Part shown: in pieces, positions 1-11,159 of the stretch
Position numbering within the stretch: the stretch's first letter is position 1
Layout of the letters: every line of letters starts with the position of its first letter
Assembly (NCBI GenBank): GCA_003427395.1
Contig: BFEA01000302.1
Location: 479,213-505,288, forward strand
DNA from: Chara braunii
Taxonomy: Eukaryota > Streptophyta > Charophyceae > Charales > Characeae
Direction of reading: 5' to 3'
DNA length: 26,076 nt
Notes under the pieces: model-generated
Databases searched by the model: none
Told to the model about the DNA's origin: nothing
What the model saw: the letters and a program-made list of their open reading frames with translations, nothing else
Made by a program: the position numbers and the translations under genes

Positions 1-260
1 TGAACGATCCTGAAGGGGTGAATGCCCTGAAGGCCTGAAAGAATCCCCCCCCCACCCTACAGGTCTCACTGTTAAGCTTGAGGATCCTGAACGATCATGA
101 AGGGATGAATGCCTTGAAGGCCTGAAAGCACCCCCCCCCACCGTATAACTCTCATTGTTAAGCGTTAGGATCCCGAATGATCCTGAAGGGGTGAATGCCT
201 TGAAGTCCTCAAAGCACCCCTCCCCACCGTATAGCTCTCACTGTAAAGCTTTATAGGCAT
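1..260. repeat. Tandem repeat, about 87-bp unit, three copies at the window edge
   Basis: Three diverged copies begin at about 1, 88 and 174. Each opens with a version of tgaacgatcctgaagg, runs through a homopolymeric C tract, and ends near ctcactgttaagc and aggatcc. The spacing is 87 then 86 bp. The third copy fades into unique sequence near 260. The first copy starts at the window edge, so the array may continue to the left. It has no coding sense. Confidence 0.85.
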
Positions 261-3200
261 TATGAATTCACCTCTTTAGGCATGCTGAAAACAAAAGCAT
301 GTTGTTAACCTTTTCTCGAGTGGGAGGCACAAACTGTAATCCACACAGCTCCTGAGCCAACTCGGTATTTGACAAAATGGCTCGATTACAATACGGTAGG
401 AGGTCACAGCTGCTGCGATGAGGTAGACGATCGTTGAGCAGTAGGGCGGCGGATGTAAGCGACATTATCGCTACGAGAAAATACGACTAATCGGACACGA
501 ATGTTGGATGTTACAAAGACGACGACCGCTATGTCAGGGCGACGATGAGAGGCTACTAACTGTTACTGGGTTCCACCCCACTATCAATCCAAAGTGCAAA
601 ATAAGAACGAATCTTTCGTTAGAACATCAGAAGATACTCTACGGTTTTCACGAGACAAAAATGAGCTTTGCTCCTAGTCGCAACTTCTCATCAATACCCT
701 ACAAAAGTCAACCTTCAACTTCAAATCTAACACTGTCACCAAACTCGCCAGACCTCGAACCTCCCACCTTGCATCTTCTCCCACTCGATTCCATCGAGGA
801 CCGAACGAAATACGAACTTCTCGCTTTCTCCATCATGATATCAACCCTCACACAACCTCCGCCCACCCCCTTGATCTTCTGACTCCCCACACACTTTCCC
901 ATCCGTGAAACCAACCCTGCCAATTGATTCGTGATGTGTCCAAACCCCAATTTCATATCTTAGTTCGTCTGATTCCATCAAGAATAGACCGAGTTATGCG
1001 ATGCCCATTCCACCATACTCATCCTCGTCATCTTATTCCTCGTTCTGCCAATCCCCCGTCGGGCGCGTAATCCTACAACCAAGAAGCGAAACTGTTGAAC
1101 AGCTTAAGCTATCCGGAGGGAAAATTTTGGAGGGAACCTGATACTAAACGGTCCAAGTAGTCTTTTATCCCTATACCTAGTCCGACGAACAGTTTGTACA
1201 GCAGTATCGTTGCGAGGCCCCACCAACGCCCCCTGGGCTCACCTGGCCTCGACTTGCTCAGCCATAGTTCACAATCTTTCGGGTTCCAACGACGTACTTA
1301 CACTCAGCCTTTCACAGCAGATTGTGGTTGGCGGGCGGGGCACCTGCTGAGTCGTCGGTCCACGACCCAGCATGGTACGCGACGCGGAGGGCATTCTATT
1401 TTTTTCTGTATCGTTCCAATTTTAACAGATGCCCCGAGGGACTGAGTTGTGGCCGCTGCCTCACAGCTGACCTTGCGGCCCAGGTAATTCATAATTATGT
1501 TATTCTTTTGCCGCTAGTCGAGTTCGAACTCATGTCCGTATTTCAACAGTTAAGTGTTGTATCAACGATGCTAGGCCCATCGGTAACTCTGTCGGACCCG
1601 GACTTGGTACCAGTTCCGGTACAGTGTCTCAAGAAATGAGACAAAGAAAAAAAAAAAAAATAGGTATAAAGAAAATCGAAAACGGGGGAGGGGAAGGGAC
1701 ATTTGCGACTCCTTGGTTTACTTTTGTGTCATCACCTGTTGGCCTTGATCCCCAAATCTCCACGGTGATAATCCAATGGCATAACCAATAGCGCTAGGCG
1801 CAAGGTTGGGGTTAACAATCACAAACTTCAATATGGACGGTATCAGCCTCACGGTTGAACCTACAAAATACATCAACCCCCCCTCTCGGCCTACCGACCG
1901 AACCCCCGGTAAGTGAACTCCCGCACTTTGCTGAATGGGGGCTTTAAGCAATATCCTGCCATCGACACATCGCTCGTCATACTGATGGTACGCCACCATT
2001 GACCTTGGGTGTCGCGCATGCCTAAGCCTCGAAGAGTTGCACTCTGACCACTGGACATGTCGCGCACGCCTCCTAGTAAAACGAAAAGTCAACTTCTTTC
2101 CACTCGCACGTGGTCCACCGTGAGTGGCCTCATCCGCAGTCGAAACGTGAGTGTTGGCACACTGCTTATCCACACATCGACTCACTCCGATTTCGAGCTC
2201 GGTACTGCAGCGGCGACCTTGCCTCAACTATAAAGGGCGCCGTCAACTATGACTGGCGTCGCTCTACGTGTGACCTGCAAACTTGAAAAGTGCGCCAAAT
2301 ACCCTTGTAAGGGTATTTGATACGACAACGTACCCAAGCTCTGACTTCGGACTAAGGTTGTCAGAGAGTAGCCTGGAGATCATCCATTGTTGGGTCCAAG
2401 CTTGTTGTATGCCTTCATCTACTATTTTATTCCAATGGTATTGCCAACAGCCCCGGATGCTGGTTGACTGTCGGAAGTCTAACCTGATGTGGTGAGACAT
2501 TTATCATGACCATTCAAATTGACACACTTCGAGTTCATGTCCACATGTTTACTCAGTAGCCGTATTGCAGATTGGATTACCTACAGGATTTGTAGCCATA
2601 GAAGGCTGACCGCTTTTTGTGATGAAAGCAAAGTAAGTTGTTGTCATAGTGTGTGTAGTTTAGGTCGGGTATCTTGAAGTTTTGTTGTCCTTGCCCATCG
2701 AATTGTCGCCGGGTAAGTAGGTTGCACCCCTTTTTTTTGCTACAAAAGTTGGACTCCCGATTTGAAAGTATATTGGTGTCGGTCATGTTGTTTGTCGTCC
2801 CGGGCGTATCATTTCAGCAGGTCGGGATCTTACCTTAATTCGCAAATTGGTAAGCCCCTTGCATGGACTGGGATGGTTAGTTGACCATTGTCGCTAGTCT
2901 CTCAAACTCCTACTTCCTCTGCTGCCCATGAGCTCAGCCATATAAGCTCGTGGGTTGAAGCAAGTAGGGTGTTGCTATGACTAGCTTCGTCAATATCTCA
3001 TTCCTTTATCTGTGTGCACCTATTTGTTGAAATATAAATGACCTTTCACAACGAATTGGAGGTGAGTTCGTCTTTGGGTCTGTACCAAAGACATAGGGGG
3101 TCTTGTGTTGTGCTGCTGATCAGGTCTTTGCAGTTCGAAGGTATAGCTTTAATGATGGCTACCTTAACTTTTCCCAGTACCACAGTCTTCCAAGGTTTCT

Positions 3201-4158
3201 CTTCAATTATGCTTCAGTTAGTTAGCGGTCACATGTGTTTTCTATGTCTTTGATGTGGAGAACACCCTTTCGATTCATTGCCTCCTAGAATCATGTCCAC
3301 TTATTGAGGCACCAAAATGCGAATTGTCAGAGCCTCAAATGTTCGGTTTCTCAAAGATAGGTTGTCCTAGCACCTCAACTTTGGACATCGGCTAACGGTT
3401 TAATTTTATCCCTTGATGACCAAATGGTTCTTCACACCTCATATTTGACATGTATTTGCAGTACGAAGGCAGCATGGTGCAGAGCCACACATCTGATGGC
3501 CTAGTCAGGCCTGCTTTAAGAGGTCATTTGGCGAGCATGGGTGTGATGCAGTGTGGTCTTCGGGGTCAGGAATTCTCAGGCCTTCTTCTCTCCTCGGGTG
3601 GAAGATGGTTTCCTAGGCTACATTCGTGATGAACGAGTAGTTTTCTTATGCTAAGGGTTCCCAAACAAAGTGTGTCTCCTTCCTTCTCAATGACTTGTAA
3701 GCTTCTTCACCTAGCTCTGTGGAACAAGCAATGGTGAGACTGACAGAGGCCGAAAAATTCGGGCATGTCTCGACGTATGTATGAGCTCCACACTGAAGTA
3801 AGTAAGGTGATAAAAGGCGTGCGTAGAGGTCGGGGAACATTCCTCCTCTTCTTCGACTACCTCAGGCGCCAACCCTTTTCTCTTTCCTTGGGTGACTGTC
3901 ATGACCTTCCTTTGGACCACATGCTCTTTTCCAACCCCCAATTATGTAAGCATGTCCTAGACAATCTTTCATACATTTGGGCCCCACTCGTGGCCGATTC
4001 AAGCTCCTTGCGCCTTTGTCTGTGCTGGCGCATCTGGAACAGGTACACTTGATTCAAATCACCATCTTCGTATAATCGTGGCCTATGTAAGTTTATATCA
4101 TGCTACTCCACGGCTCGTCAGTGGCCCCTCCGTTGTCTCTGAAAAACATTCTCGAAAG
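261..4158. other. Unassigned intergenic sequence, no supportable gene
   Basis: Open frames up to 169 codons occur on both strands (for example 508-882 plus and 1718-2227 minus). None shows a domain I recognise, they overlap each other in conflicting frames, and their composition looks random. Visible landmarks are an A-rich run at about 1647-1661, which could be a decayed retroposon tail, and a short perfect inverted repeat at 2297-2318. The stretch may be old transposon debris, but I cannot name a family for it. Confidence 0.5.
2297..2318. repeat. Perfect 10-bp inverted repeat
   Basis: The arms aaataccctt (2297-2306) and aagggtattt (2309-2318) are exact reverse complements around a 2-bp centre. 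It is an isolated short palindrome in otherwise unstructured sequence, and nothing around it indicates a role. Confidence 0.7.
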
Positions 4159-4805
4159 ATGGCGCACCGTTCTTCTTCCGCTACTCCAAGAACTTTCCTT
4201 CAGGCAGAAGCGAAGGCACCCACCGTCGCGTAGTAATTTCGACTCATGATTTTCAAGTCTTACACTGCTAGCAGGTCATTCCCCAACTTGAACCGCCTCC
4301 GAGTCATGGCTCACGAAAGGGACAGATACCGCAAACTTTAACAATAGTCTTGCCAGAAGTGGGAGGTCCATTGAGTAGTGTGGGGCCTTTGCAAGTAGGG
4401 TCACAATCGTATGGACAATAGGGGTCATTTGGTCCAATGGGACCTTGGACAACATATAACTCGTATATGTCCGGGGCACCGAGTGGTCAGGTCGCGGTAA
4501 GCCAGTACGGGCCCTACTCTGGGCAGCCAATGAGTGTGATGCCACCATGGCCCATCCTATGGGGTCACCTGCTCCACCTGTGCAGCAAGCGTCACAGGCC
4601 AGCGTGGTAGGTTAAGGAGCCCAGGAACAAGGATCACGAGGTGGCCGTGGCCAAGGAGATCGCAACGGGGGACAAGGCAATGGTGAAGACCGAGGAAGTG
4701 GACGCAATGGTGGCGGTTGCAGTAGTGGATGAAATGGCCAAGACGGTCAATGGCAAGATAGTCAAGATGGGCCGGAAGGTGGCCAAGAGTATAGATGAAC
4801 GCATT
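4159..4805 (+). pseudogene. Decayed gag-like or ORF1-like region, Gly/Gln/Pro-rich
   Basis: Read on the plus strand with frameshifts, this stretch gives a low-complexity protein with a coherent composition. A start-like ATG at 4159 opens a short basic-hydroxylated segment. From about 4330 a G/P/Q/S/Y-rich part follows, including MSGAPSGQ at 4467. A frameshift near 4550 leads into a proline/glutamine part, and about 4630-4800 encodes a Gly-Gln-Arg-Asn-rich tail with RGGRGQGDR. At least four stops and one frameshift interrupt it, so it is dead. Such tails occur in retrotransposon gag/ORF1 proteins and in RNA-binding proteins. I favour a retroelement because a LINE remnant abuts it head-on at about 4805. 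No zinc knuckle, protease or polymerase is visible on this strand. Confidence 0.4.
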
Positions 4806-4809
4806 TAAT

Positions 4810-5144
4810 GTTATGATGATGAGAGCACAACTCATTAGGGAAAGTGAGAGAGTGTGGCACCATATGTCCATGCGCGTGCCTACTTTTTCTGTGAGAATGG
4901 TGTCTTGAAACTGGATATTCTTTTGGGTGGAGATTTGCACTCCCAAAAACCGTTGCGAGGTGTTTGTAATGGTGTGTTTCATGCTCCAATAAATAGCTGG
5001 CTCGTATGAGGGTATAAGGATGTATACTGATTTATTAAAATTTATAGGCGCTTCCGACGTATCATAGTAAATCATTAGGCATTGTCTTAGTTTAGTTGGT
5101 TCTTGTTGTAAGTTATTGCAGATTTCTAGAAGGTCATTTGTCAT
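4810..5144 (-). pseudogene. LINE reverse transcriptase, C-terminal palm/thumb remnant
   Basis: This minus-strand block continues the reverse transcriptase after the RQG motif. It contains INFNKSVYILIP, which corresponds to the motif D region (usually N..KS..l.f), and QRFLGVQIS, which corresponds to the conserved YLG motif E. The position where YADD should sit reads MTNDLL, so the metal-binding aspartates are lost or unrecognisable. Below about 4805 the minus-strand frame stays open but is only the shadow of the plus-strand glycine-rich gag-like region. Confidence 0.7.
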
Positions 5145-5437
5145 TGTTCCTCCCTTGCATTATTGTTTGCTATTATTAAGGGAAACTTTCATCTGTAGGA
5201 TGAAAATAAATGGGGCAAGGGGGACCCTTGTCTGAATGATCTGCTAAGTTTGAACGGTCTGCATATTTTGTTTTTAATCATATGATCGATGCAGTGGAGA
5301 GCGTAGATAATTTAATGACCAATTTACTTAAAATTCATGCGTCGTACGTTTTTTTCTAAGTCCAATGGAAGTAAAATATAGTTTAATTTTTGTTCACTTA
5401 TTATTTTCAAAGTATTAATAGCGGTCGTAATGCAATC

Positions 5438-5872
5438 TTATATGGAGTGGCAATGATCAAAGGTGCTTTGTTTGGGGCCAACCAGGCTCCGGAGGTGCCC
5501 TCCGAGCCTGTTTGTTAAAGTTTTAGCTAATATCGTATAAAATTCGTTTAAAAGGGAAATAAGGCGTCGATTCTTCATATTAGTCTTATCTCCCTTGTTG
5601 TACAACAATAAGATAATTTTGTGGGACATGCCCTCAAGCAGGCTGACGCCTGTAAGTATCAAGTTGTAGATTGTCACTAGAGTTGGTGCTAGTTCTAGCC
5701 AAAAAGTAAAGTTAACCTCCATCAGGAGACCATCATCACAAGGTGTTTTCCCTAACGCCATGTGTTTGTGTGCAAAGGTCGTTTCCTTAATTTGCACGGG
5801 TCTGTGCAAGTTCAAACTTGTTGTAGAAGAGAGGTTCACTTTTGTGGCATTCCAAAATGACAAAAAATTCAT
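5438..5872 (-). pseudogene. LINE reverse transcriptase, N-terminal half (fingers/palm), longest open block
   Basis: This 144-codon open stretch is the best-preserved part of the minus-strand LINE. Residues 41-49 (GKTPCDDGL) match the GKAPGPDG-type motif, in which the conserved G-P has become C-D. Residues 93-109 match the KGD..N..N.RPISLLN block of non-LTR reverse transcriptases with the conserved proline lost, and residues 116-122 (KTLTNRL) match the helix after it. The frame ends at 5438, short of the RQG motif at 5213-5233, which lies in a shifted frame. The original start lies upstream in the endonuclease, so the ATG at 5872 is not a real start. Confidence 0.8.
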
Positions 5873-6529
5873 GAGTGTCGTTGTCCTCCAGTGGTTGTCG
5901 TCTAGAAGTAAGGATATCTTAAAAATAAATTATCGCGTGGGCACACATAATATCCAAATCAGTGCTTGGTGGAGTGTTCCTGCAAAAGGGATGCATTAGT
6001 TCCTGCATAGGTGTGTGAATCTTTTGAGGCAAAAACCTCTATGATTGTTTTATTGTCAACCTATCCGCTGCGATGAGGGTCTTAATTTTAGCCCATCCCG
6101 CCTATTTTTCCTCTCACTTTCACTAAATGGCATCCAACTGGGTCATATTGGACCACACATTTGACTATTTTTATGGAATAATAAATAATAGTAATGAGGT
6201 GTATGTATATATTTTGTTCAAATTTAATAAATTGCTTGCGGTATTTTTTATCTTGTTGTTTTTCTTCAAAATATTTAATTTTGAAAAAAAACATTAAGGT
6301 TGTTTGAGATGATGTGCAAATCCGAGTCCATCCACTGTGCCTGGTTGGGGAAATGAGGTTTGGTGGTTTTACAATGATGCATTTGTTTTCTTACCTAGTC
6401 TCAAATTTGTGGGTCATTCAAGAAAGATGTATTTAAACCGTAAAAGTTGGCGCCTGGTTCCAATTTGATCTGCAATGAGAACACTATTTTTACAGAGTTG
6501 TAATAAGATAACGGGCTTCGTGACATGTT

Positions 6530-7110
6530 TACTTCCTGTAGTTGGTTCGAAGTCCTACTAACGTTTCGGTTTCCATCAGTGTTGACAAAATTGTTGTGTT
6601 TCTTCCAAGGTGCACTACAGTTTGGGGGTTTAAATCAGGGCTTAGAATAATGTTTAAGTTTTCGTCGATGATCAGGCTGAGATAATTAGGCATTATGGAC
6701 TGAAAATCTATAAGAAAGTCAATTCTCACGTTATATTTACATAGTGCATCAACACTCGTAAAAGTCCGTTTTGTTTTTTGAGTGGCACTTTGACCTAGGC
6801 AAATCTCTCTCATGCATCGGTACATTCATCTATTATGACTGGTGACAGACAGAGGTGGATAAGGATACCCACCCCTCTCATGGTATTATATGCAAGGGCC
6901 CACCACTTAGGGTTATCTCACCAATAACCCAAAGCCTTGATTTTTTTCAAGTTTAACTTGGTTTCTTAAATTAACATTACACCATATGGTTGTTACAGAT
7001 CCACGTCTTTAGCGTGTTTCTTTTGTTCATCTCAAACGTATCTTTGAGTTCTCTTATGTTCCACGTAGCTAGCCTTAGTCCAGGACTGATGGACATCAGT
7101 CAAGCCTGTG
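6530..7110 (-). pseudogene. LINE APE-type endonuclease remnant
   Basis: On the minus strand the motifs appear in the right order: LATWNIREL (WN plus basic residue, about 7046-7072), GVGILIHL (about 6870), VRIDFLIDFQ, then LIIDENLNIILSPD at the GGDFN position, and TLVGLR where LvDlwR is usual. Several stops and at least two frameshifts separate these blocks. Together with the reverse transcriptase below, this marks a copy that once had contiguous endonuclease and reverse-transcriptase parts. Confidence 0.7.
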
Positions 7111-7249
7111 CCGCTCTGTCGGATTCGGCCAATGAGATTGGGAGGAAGGGGGTGTTTGTTTTGTTTGTTTACTACTACTTTTGCAGTCTAAGGTGCTTTG
7201 AGGTTATTCCTGAAGGCCATGAATTGTAAATTTTTAGAATCTTGGAGAC

Positions 7250-7860
7250 TATGATTAAATTACATAAAAAATCGACATTAAATTTTATCCTCCACAATAA
7301 ATTTTGTAGTGTCGGGATATTGGATGCTATTAAATCAGTTTAGTGGTACCAATTGCCTCCTACCACAATAATTTCATGAAACATCTTTAGCGTTGGACGA
7401 GCGTTTTGGAAGGAGGTGTAATCAGGTATTGTCATTGTGTGTCTGACAAACCCACATTTTTTTCTCGTTATATTTTGTAACCCTTGATTGTCCCGACGGG
7501 TGTTTTTTCCTTCAACAATTATCTAGTGTTATTTAAGAAGTGGAGTTTGGTTGGGCTCATTATGGTTGAAAATTGAGAGAAACCGCTTATTTTTTTTGTT
7601 TGTAATTTTGTAAACATTTTTTTTTCCCCCCATATTGACATATAACAATTGGATCAACTTTCTAGTAATCAACTTGTCTTTGAAATTCGGACAGGCGGTT
7701 TCATCAGTGATACATAGACGTCTACCTCATTATTGATGAGTCAGTTGTTGATTGGAATGGTGTCTGATACCAATTTGTTTCCGTAAGGAGTGGTCTGGGT
7801 GTCGTGGTACAACCTTTTCATTGGGAATACCGTTGATGTTGAGGCAAAACGTGTGTGAGA
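7250..7860 (-). mobile_element. Second, different LINE endonuclease remnant, minus strand
   Basis: Minus-strand fragments again follow endonuclease order: FCLNINGIPNE (about 7820-7850) resembles the NINGI start motif, ITDETACP (about 7688-7711) resembles the ITET motif, and EIIVVGGNW (about 7349-7375) resembles IVVGGDWN. They lie in different frames and are broken by stops. The element is not the upstream part of the 4806-7110 copy, because that copy has its own complete set of endonuclease motifs starting at about 7070. No matching reverse transcriptase is seen, so this is a truncated or interrupted older insertion. Confidence 0.55.
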
Positions 7861-9694
7861 ATGTTGTGTGATTATTATATAGTAGTTCAAGTTACATTTC
7901 CTCATCAGTTCGCGGTAGGACTACATGTTTCCTCTCTCTTACCTGTTCTCGGTTCTGCACTGTTTGATGGGGGTTCTAACTTTCATGATTGTTCTGTTGT
8001 GGTCATATATATCTGTAAGTGTGACTGATCAACCAGATGCCTATTCGTTCATTTTTTGTCTTGTGATGTCGGTACTCATGATTTGATTGTCGGTGCTAGG
8101 ATACCAAGGTTCCATGCTCCTTATGTAGTTGGTTGTTGTACATCGAGTTCATTTTCACTGACTTTCTTAATGTATGGCATTGATGTTTTTCTTTTATCTA
8201 GTTGTGAATTTTTATGATGATTCTTTAGTTTTTTCATAAATTTTCAAAATATTTTTTTGTCTATGGAGGTACTTTGTGCCTCGAGCTTACCACATAGTAT
8301 CAAGAGCGATCACATCCACTTATAGTTTATCCCCATTTTTTAATCACATTGTCATTTTATTTGCAATTTGATTTCTAACTTCAATAGGAAGATCAAACTT
8401 CACGTTCATCAATTGCGATTCTTCTTTGTCCATGAGAACTGGGTAAGTTTTCAAATTTGTACCAATTTTAGTTTCAACAAAGGAATGTAGTTGGAAAAGC
8501 ATCCTACAGGGTACGCAAAGATATATAATTCAAAATTTGCTCGCCCTTTCCTCTTTTACTTTTGCTTCCAGTTCTTTCTGCGTTGCCCAGTGATTGAACG
8601 TAATGTTATACAGTATCCCTAGTTATAAAAATACTTTGTTCGATTTATTTTAAAACAGGAATTTGATTTTTTTTTTTTTTAATTGGGGGGATGCATAAGT
8701 TATCATATTTGTTCTCTCATTCTTGATTATCCCATGTTTCATTACTTAGATGAGTGCATCATTCTTGACCCAGCCACATTCATATATATAAATTAATTAT
8801 TTTTTTTCGGTTCAAAGGATTGAGTCTTCATTTTCGTCTGTCGATTCAAACTTTACAATCGTCGTGTGTTATTTTAACTACTAAACATTGTGCTTATGAA
8901 TCATCAAATTGACTTTCATTTCAATTACGTTCTCCTCCTCGTCCGTGTTCGACAAGTCTGGGACTTCATTCAAGTTTATATTTTTAGGAAGATATTCATT
9001 GATAAAATAATTTTCTGGCATTTTCTAAAGTTCTTCATTTTGTTATTCCTCACGAGTTTAGTGGTTGTTCGAGTCATCCGTGTTTAGGGTTGTGAAGAGA
9101 GGGAGAAATGCAGGGCGGAGTATCCGAGTCTACGATGTAGAGAGTATGAATTGAGCATTTATGTATTATTTCAATCAATAAGGATAAAGTAAATTATGAC
9201 AAGGAAGCGACGCACGTGGATGACTGGGTGTAGAAAGTGGGGCAAACAATTAGAAGAAATGGAATAACATTAGTGGAGGGGGTGGGAAGTGGGGCAGTGA
9301 GTGAGTTCGGGAGATGAGATAGGAGGGGAAGGAGTGGTGGTGCAACGTGTATAGGTCAGAGAGTGATGAGAAAAATGAGTTTGCGCAGTGGTGGGAGGGG
9401 GGGAGTGACAAATGGACGAACGAAGAAAGACGGAAGGGCAGTAAAAAAAAAGAGTTTGCGACGACATGTGAGTTATGGGTGAGGGAATGAATCATGGTTA
9501 TTGGGATTCTGAGATAGTGTGTAGGGAGAGGGTAGCATGAGTAGGAAATTTTGGTGAGCATGTTTCTCGTTTGGCTTTGTTAGATAAGACCTATGTATCC
9601 AGTTGTGTTGGTCTCACACCACCTTCGAATCGGAAGACATAAGTTTCATACCCGTGACTGCACTCGCGGTTAACAACCACCTAAAATTTTAGAA
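7861..9694. other. AT-rich unassigned sequence; purine-rich patch at 9230-9560
   Basis: No gene is supportable here. The part up to about 9200 is AT-rich with several T runs. It could hold the decayed ORF1 of the LINE remnants to the left, but I see no zinc knuckle or coiled coil. From about 9230 to 9560 the plus strand is strongly purine-rich, so open minus-strand frames there translate into serine/proline/histidine-rich nonsense. At 8295-8310 tagtatcaagagcgat resembles the primer-binding site of LTR elements, but no LTRs accompany it. Confidence 0.5.
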
Positions 9695-10285
9695 TGAAAG
9701 ATTCTGAAGTGGTTTGAAACCGTTGAAATGGCCTGAAGACATTTCATGTCATTTCAGAAGTTTCAAGTGGTTTGGATGACAAGTTTTATGTTGTTTTTTT
9801 TTTTCGTGCCTGTTTTTTCAGCCACTTCAGGTCATTTCAATAATTTAAGGTGGGGACATGAAACCGCTGAAGTGGCTGAAGCTTTTGAAAGGGTTTTCAG
9901 GTACCCCCATCCAAATGATTGGATAAGGGTACATGAAACCCCTTTTTAAAAGCTTTAGCCATTTCATGTCATTTCATGAATTTTAGGTGGGGACCTGAAA
10001 CCGCTGAAGTGGCTGAAGCTTCTGAAAGCGGTTTCAGTACTCCCATCCAACCATTTCGATGGGGGTACCTGAAGCCCCTTTCAGAAGCTTCAGCCACTTC
10101 AGGTTATTTCAGGAATTTCAGGTGGGGACCTGAAACTGCTGAAGTGTCTGAAGCTTCTGAAAAGGGTTTCAGGTACCCCCATCCAACCATTTGGATGAGG
10201 GTACCTGAAACCCCTTTCAAAAACTTCAACCACTTCAGGTCATTTCAAGAGTTTCAGGTGGGGACCTGAAGCAGCTGAAAGTGAC
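9695..10285. repeat. Array of 135-137 bp palindromic units
   Basis: The anchor ggtggggac recurs at 9849, 9986, 10121 and 10257, which gives spacings of 137, 135 and 136 bp. A more decayed part extends back to about 9695. Each unit is itself an imperfect inverted repeat with arms of roughly 50 bp meeting near a gtacccccatcc/ggatgggggtac apex. Third-unit arms are about 10139-10186 and 10190-10240. Arms are built from short TGAAG and TTTCAG steps, so each unit could form a long cruciform or hairpin. Plus-strand frames stay open across units because two units span a near-multiple of three, but I do not read this as a protein. Confidence 0.85.
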
Positions 10286-11159
10286 CGGTAAATAGTTTCC
10301 GTTGTTAACCATCTCTCCGAGACTGAAGAGGAAAACAAAATTACAAACTTGGGCGAGTTATTTAGTTCAATGGAGTTGCGAGGGCGGTTTCCTTGTGTAC
10401 AACGACATTGTGCTAAAAACTATTCATGACTTATGTTCGGCTGCCTGTTGTGACACTTACTTGAATTAGTATTGTTTTTTTTTTTTTTTAATTTGTTATT
10501 CAAATTATTTTTCGATTATAGTAATAGGCCGAAATCAGATAACGGGTAGGCGATGGTCTGCCAAACTGGCATTGTAGGAAGAAAACGTGAGAATAGTAAC
10601 GTAAGACAAAAATTAATTAATTCCCAACAGACTGACATATTGAGTGTTGTGGAGAGGGTTAGTCCAATAATTAACATACGAGGTTGCGTCAATGACCAAG
10701 ACGGATCGCGCGGTAACTTTTGCATTGTATTTTGAATAGATGTTGAGGCCAACATGTTGGCGGGGTGGGTAAGAAATTAAATTAGACTTGAGCTTTAGTG
10801 GAACCAGGTTCTGATGTAGTATGTGAAGTAACATTAATGAAGTAGAAAGAAACTAAAAGTTAGAGTGTCGGGCGGACCATTTGGAGTTGTGAACCGTGTA
10901 GAGTGTACTTACCTCCCTCTTTATTGGCCTTGGTCAGGTACGTATCGTAGTGGTTGTGATCCCATCGCGCATCCGCGGTAAACATGAGGTATGTCTGCAT
11001 GAGTTCTCTGGAAAGGGTTAGCCACCCATGTTCACCTCCTCCACTCTGTGAGAGAGAGTTTGCTCACTACGGTAAGCAAGGCTATGGTGGTCTTTTGCTC
11101 ACCGCACGTGGGCAGTGAGAGGTGTTGGGTAACACCGGTTATGCTAGGAAGGCACTCGT
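10286..11159. other. Unassigned intergenic sequence
   Basis: No gene can be supported. The only hint is a minus-strand fragment at about 10531-10580 reading SLADHRLPV, which resembles the SDH motif that ends APE-type endonucleases of LINEs. It stands alone in a frame broken by a nearby stop and could be chance. A T run lies at about 10475-10488. Confidence 0.4.

Larger units (their letters stand above)
4806..7110 (-). mobile_element. Degenerate LINE (non-LTR retrotransposon), endonuclease plus reverse transcriptase, minus strand
   Basis: Minus-strand reading, in three interrupted blocks, follows the order of a LINE ORF2. First is an APE-type endonuclease (about 7110-6530) with the ATWNIREL start motif at about 7046-7069, a GVGILIHL segment near 6870 and a LIIDENLN segment at the place of the usual GGDFN motif. 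Next is a linker (about 6520-5880) with heavy damage. Last is a reverse transcriptase (5872 down to about 4810) with GKTPCDDGL, a RRLISLLN block, NRL, and the RQGSPLP motif at 5213-5233, followed by FNKS and RFLGV. Stops and frameshifts lie between and inside blocks. The catalytic YADD box is not recognisable; the sequence near 5140 reads MTNDLL instead. No 3' domain or poly-A tail is visible past 4806, where the gag-like region begins. This is a dead copy. The family cannot be named from here. Confidence 0.8.

Noticed and set aside
1718-2227. 169-codon minus-strand open frame
   Set aside because: It is the longest unexplained frame in the left part, but it has no domain, no low-complexity signature and no supporting neighbour; single frames of this length are expected in sequence with few stop triplets.
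8295-8310. Primer-binding-site-like tagtatcaagagcgat
   Set aside because: It resembles the initiator-Met tRNA complement used by LTR elements, but there are mismatches, no flanking LTRs, no polypurine tract and no pol on the right strand.
9250-9561. 103-codon minus frame rich in Ser, His, Pro and Phe
   Set aside because: It is produced by the purine-rich composition of the plus strand; an overlapping frame has the same flavour.
9595-9665. Minus-strand tRNA-derived SINE head (ggtggttgttaaccgcg then cgggtatgaaac)
   Set aside because: It is faintly tRNA-like, but box A has a mismatch at the conserved A and box B at several positions, and no second copy is present in the window.
10516-10834. 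LINE endonuclease tail suggested by SLADHRLPV on the minus strand
   Set aside because: One short motif in a frame with adjacent stops is not enough; no upstream endonuclease motifs were found on that strand nearby.
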